Shown piece after piece: positions 23,195-24,298 of a stretch of DNA of 24,298 nucleotides. Each line of letters begins with the position of its first letter. The stretch's first letter is position 1. The DNA comes from Bacillota bacterium. GTDB taxonomy: Bacteria; Bacillota; Clostridia; Lachnospirales; Lachnospiraceae. The stretch lies in NCBI GenBank assembly GCA_023398615.1, contig JAEWSD010000222.1:1-24298 (forward strand), written 5' to 3'. The position numbers were made by a program, and so were the translations under genes. The notes beneath the pieces are model-generated. The model was not told the origin of the DNA. It saw only the letters and a list, made by a program, of their open reading frames with translations, and did not search any database.

Positions 23195-23413
23195 ATGAGC
23201 AGCACTATAATAACAAAAGAAATGAGAATCAGCGGGGTAATAAAGAATCATCCCGAAACCTATGAGATTTTTTTGGATTTTGGATTGGACTGCCTGAGCT
23301 GTATGCAGGCAAAATACGAAACAATAGAACAGCTTTCCATACTCCACGGCATTGACCTTACTATGTTCCTGGAGCTGTTGAACGATGCCGCCGAATGCAG
23401 GGAGATGGAATAA
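23195..23413 (+). CDS. DUF1858-domain small CxxC protein
   Basis: A 71-residue protein of the DUF1858 (hybrid-cluster-protein-associated redox disulfide) family: ITKEMRISGVIKNHPETYEI, FLDFGLDCLSCMQAKYETIE and ILHGIDLTMFLELLN, with the CxxC pair in DCLSC. These small domains are thought to take part in redox or Fe-S chemistry. The start at 23195 fits the family N-terminus and has GGAAGG upstream; an in-frame ATG at 23171 with a similar GGAAGG would add 8 residues. It is 85 nt after the DUF2325 gene and probably in the same transcript. Confidence 0.85.
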   Translation: MSSTIITKEMRISGVIKNHPETYEIFLDFGLDCLSCMQAKYETIEQLSILHGIDLTMFLELLNDAAECREME

Positions 23414-23467
23414 TCAGCAGCAGAGCTTGATTTCTTTAGCTGTTAGTGACAAAGTCCGTTCTGATTT

Positions 23468-24298
23468 TCATTCTTCCTTCCCTCCCGTTACAAAATTTAT
23501 TTTACCAAACAGTTCATCATAGCACCTTTTTCCCTCTTCCCTTGTGAAAATATCCTTCCCCCTGAGTGTGTCCTTATAATCCAGCAGGAATGAGATAACA
23601 TCATTTTGTTCCGTCTTATAATAATATAGGTATTGCAGGAGCTCCTGCTCTTTTACCGGAGACAGTATCAAATATTTACTTAAATTCTTGATCAGCCGGA
23701 TTTCATCCGGGGTAAAATCGTATTCTTTCGGGCATTTCGCATTGATTTCCGAAGCCCAGTCCATTATTTCATCCATATGGGCGGCAACCAGCCTTTCCCC
23801 AAGAATGGGGTTTATTTTACCGCGTCCTCCATGTCCCGAAACGATCTTAAAAAAATAAACGTTATGGGTTTTGGAGGTCGCCATTACCGACTGAAAGATC
23901 GCGGAAGCTTCCGTATCTATCAGCTCGGTTTCATAATTTTTTTCATTTATGGCATCCCCGATCATGACAAAAGGCAAATTGACCGACGTAACACCGGCTT
24001 CCGAAAAATGATGGGGAAATAAAAAATCAGGAAAAAACTTACGGTTGGACTCCGATTCATATATTTTATAGCACAGAAACATCGAACCGTCCGCAAAACC
24101 ATTTTTTAACGTCGCACACAATCCCACATTAATGATAATGTCACTGGTAGAAGGTCTTCTTTGGGACAGAAAATGGGTTACGGAAATAGCTGCCGGGACC
24201 AGGCCTGCTCTGGTGATAAGAAGCATTCTGTTTTCCTTCCTGTAAACCTCAATAAAATCCTGAGATTCCTCTTTTTCCATCCGGTACTTATGTATAAA
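23468..24298 (-). CDS. Nucleoside phosphorylase/nucleosidase-like protein, partial at window edge
   Basis: At least 270 residues, resembling the purine/nucleoside phosphorylase superfamily: LLITRAGLVPAAISVTHFLS, IIINVGLCATL, FLFPHHFSEAGV, LIDTEASAIFQS (place of the purine-site MEA motif, here TEA) and FFKIVSGHGG. Such proteins are often found beside spore photoproduct lyase in Clostridia, which fits the residues after the core being a helical C-terminal extension. The first ATG in the window (24280) has no ribosome site and the frame is open to the edge, while the usual N-terminal strand of the family is missing, so the true start is probably beyond 24298. It is convergent with the DUF1858 gene; only 54 nt lie between them and no clear terminator is seen. 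Confidence 0.7.
   Translation of the reverse strand, partial: FIHKYRMEKEESQDFIEVYRKENRMLLITRAGLVPAAISVTHFLSQRRPSTSDIIINVGLCATLKNGFADGSMFLCYKIYESESNRKFFPDFLFPHHFSEAGVTSVNLPFVMIGDAINEKNYETELIDTEASAIFQSVMATSKTHNVYFFKIVSGHGGRGKINPILGERLVAAHMDEIMDWASEINAKCPKEYDFTPDEIRLIKNLSKYLILSPVKEQELLQYLYYYKTEQNDVISFLLDYKDTLRGKDIFTREEGKRCYDELFGKINFVTGGKEE

Overview
The window carries a complete vanadium-nitrogenase gene cluster of a clostridial Firmicute. The evidence for the host is strong AGGAGG-type ribosome binding sites, sigma-A-like promoters, moderate GC coding DNA with AT-rich intergenic DNA, NifI-type PII proteins, a homocitrate synthase split as in Clostridium pasteurianum, and neighbours typical of Clostridia/Lachnospiraceae (DUF2325, DUF1858, WYL and TetR regulators, FtsX-type ABC exporter). 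The species cannot be named from sequence alone.

Core (about 5036-19585, all on the minus strand, read right to left): vnfH, nifI1, nifI2, a second nifI1-like gene, vnfD, vnfG, vnfK, a divergent NifE-like gene, a divergent NifN-like gene, a FecCD-type permease, nifB, a FecE-type ATPase, a FecB-type lipoprotein, nifV-omega, nifV-alpha and an AnfO-family gene. Spacing is tight (overlaps to about 66 nt), so this looks like one operon of 16 genes. The vanadium assignment rests on the delta subunit gene plus the D subunit: its cluster ligands (C49, C75, C138, C257, H423), Q176/H180 and the TGGPRL loop at 335-340 fall at the same residue numbers I recall for Azotobacter VnfD. The operon appears to encode reductase, catalytic subunits, PII switch-off control, cofactor precursor synthesis (NifB), homocitrate synthesis, a possible scaffold (E/N-like pair) and a candidate metal importer.

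Control region (19586-20062): an AT-rich intergenic stretch with a vnfH promoter on the minus strand, a promoter for a divergent regulator on the plus strand, and two related palindromes (TGATAACAATTTGTTATCA and a weaker copy). The divergent gene (20063-21061) joins an excisionase-type helix-turn-helix to a cytoplasmic periplasmic-binding-protein-like domain, so it is a candidate oxyanion sensor for the operon.

Right flank (21062-24298): a roughly 200-bp MITE-like palindrome with flanking direct repeats sits between the regulator gene and its terminator. It is followed by a coiled-coil DUF2325 protein, a small DUF1858 CxxC protein, and a convergent phosphorylase/nucleosidase-like gene that runs off the window.

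Left flank (1-5020): a TetR - ABC ATPase - FtsX permease - WYL regulator operon on the minus strand, with a clear promoter bracketed by two copies of a TetR-type operator. A long imperfect palindrome at 141-305 and a smaller hairpin occupy the gene-free left end.
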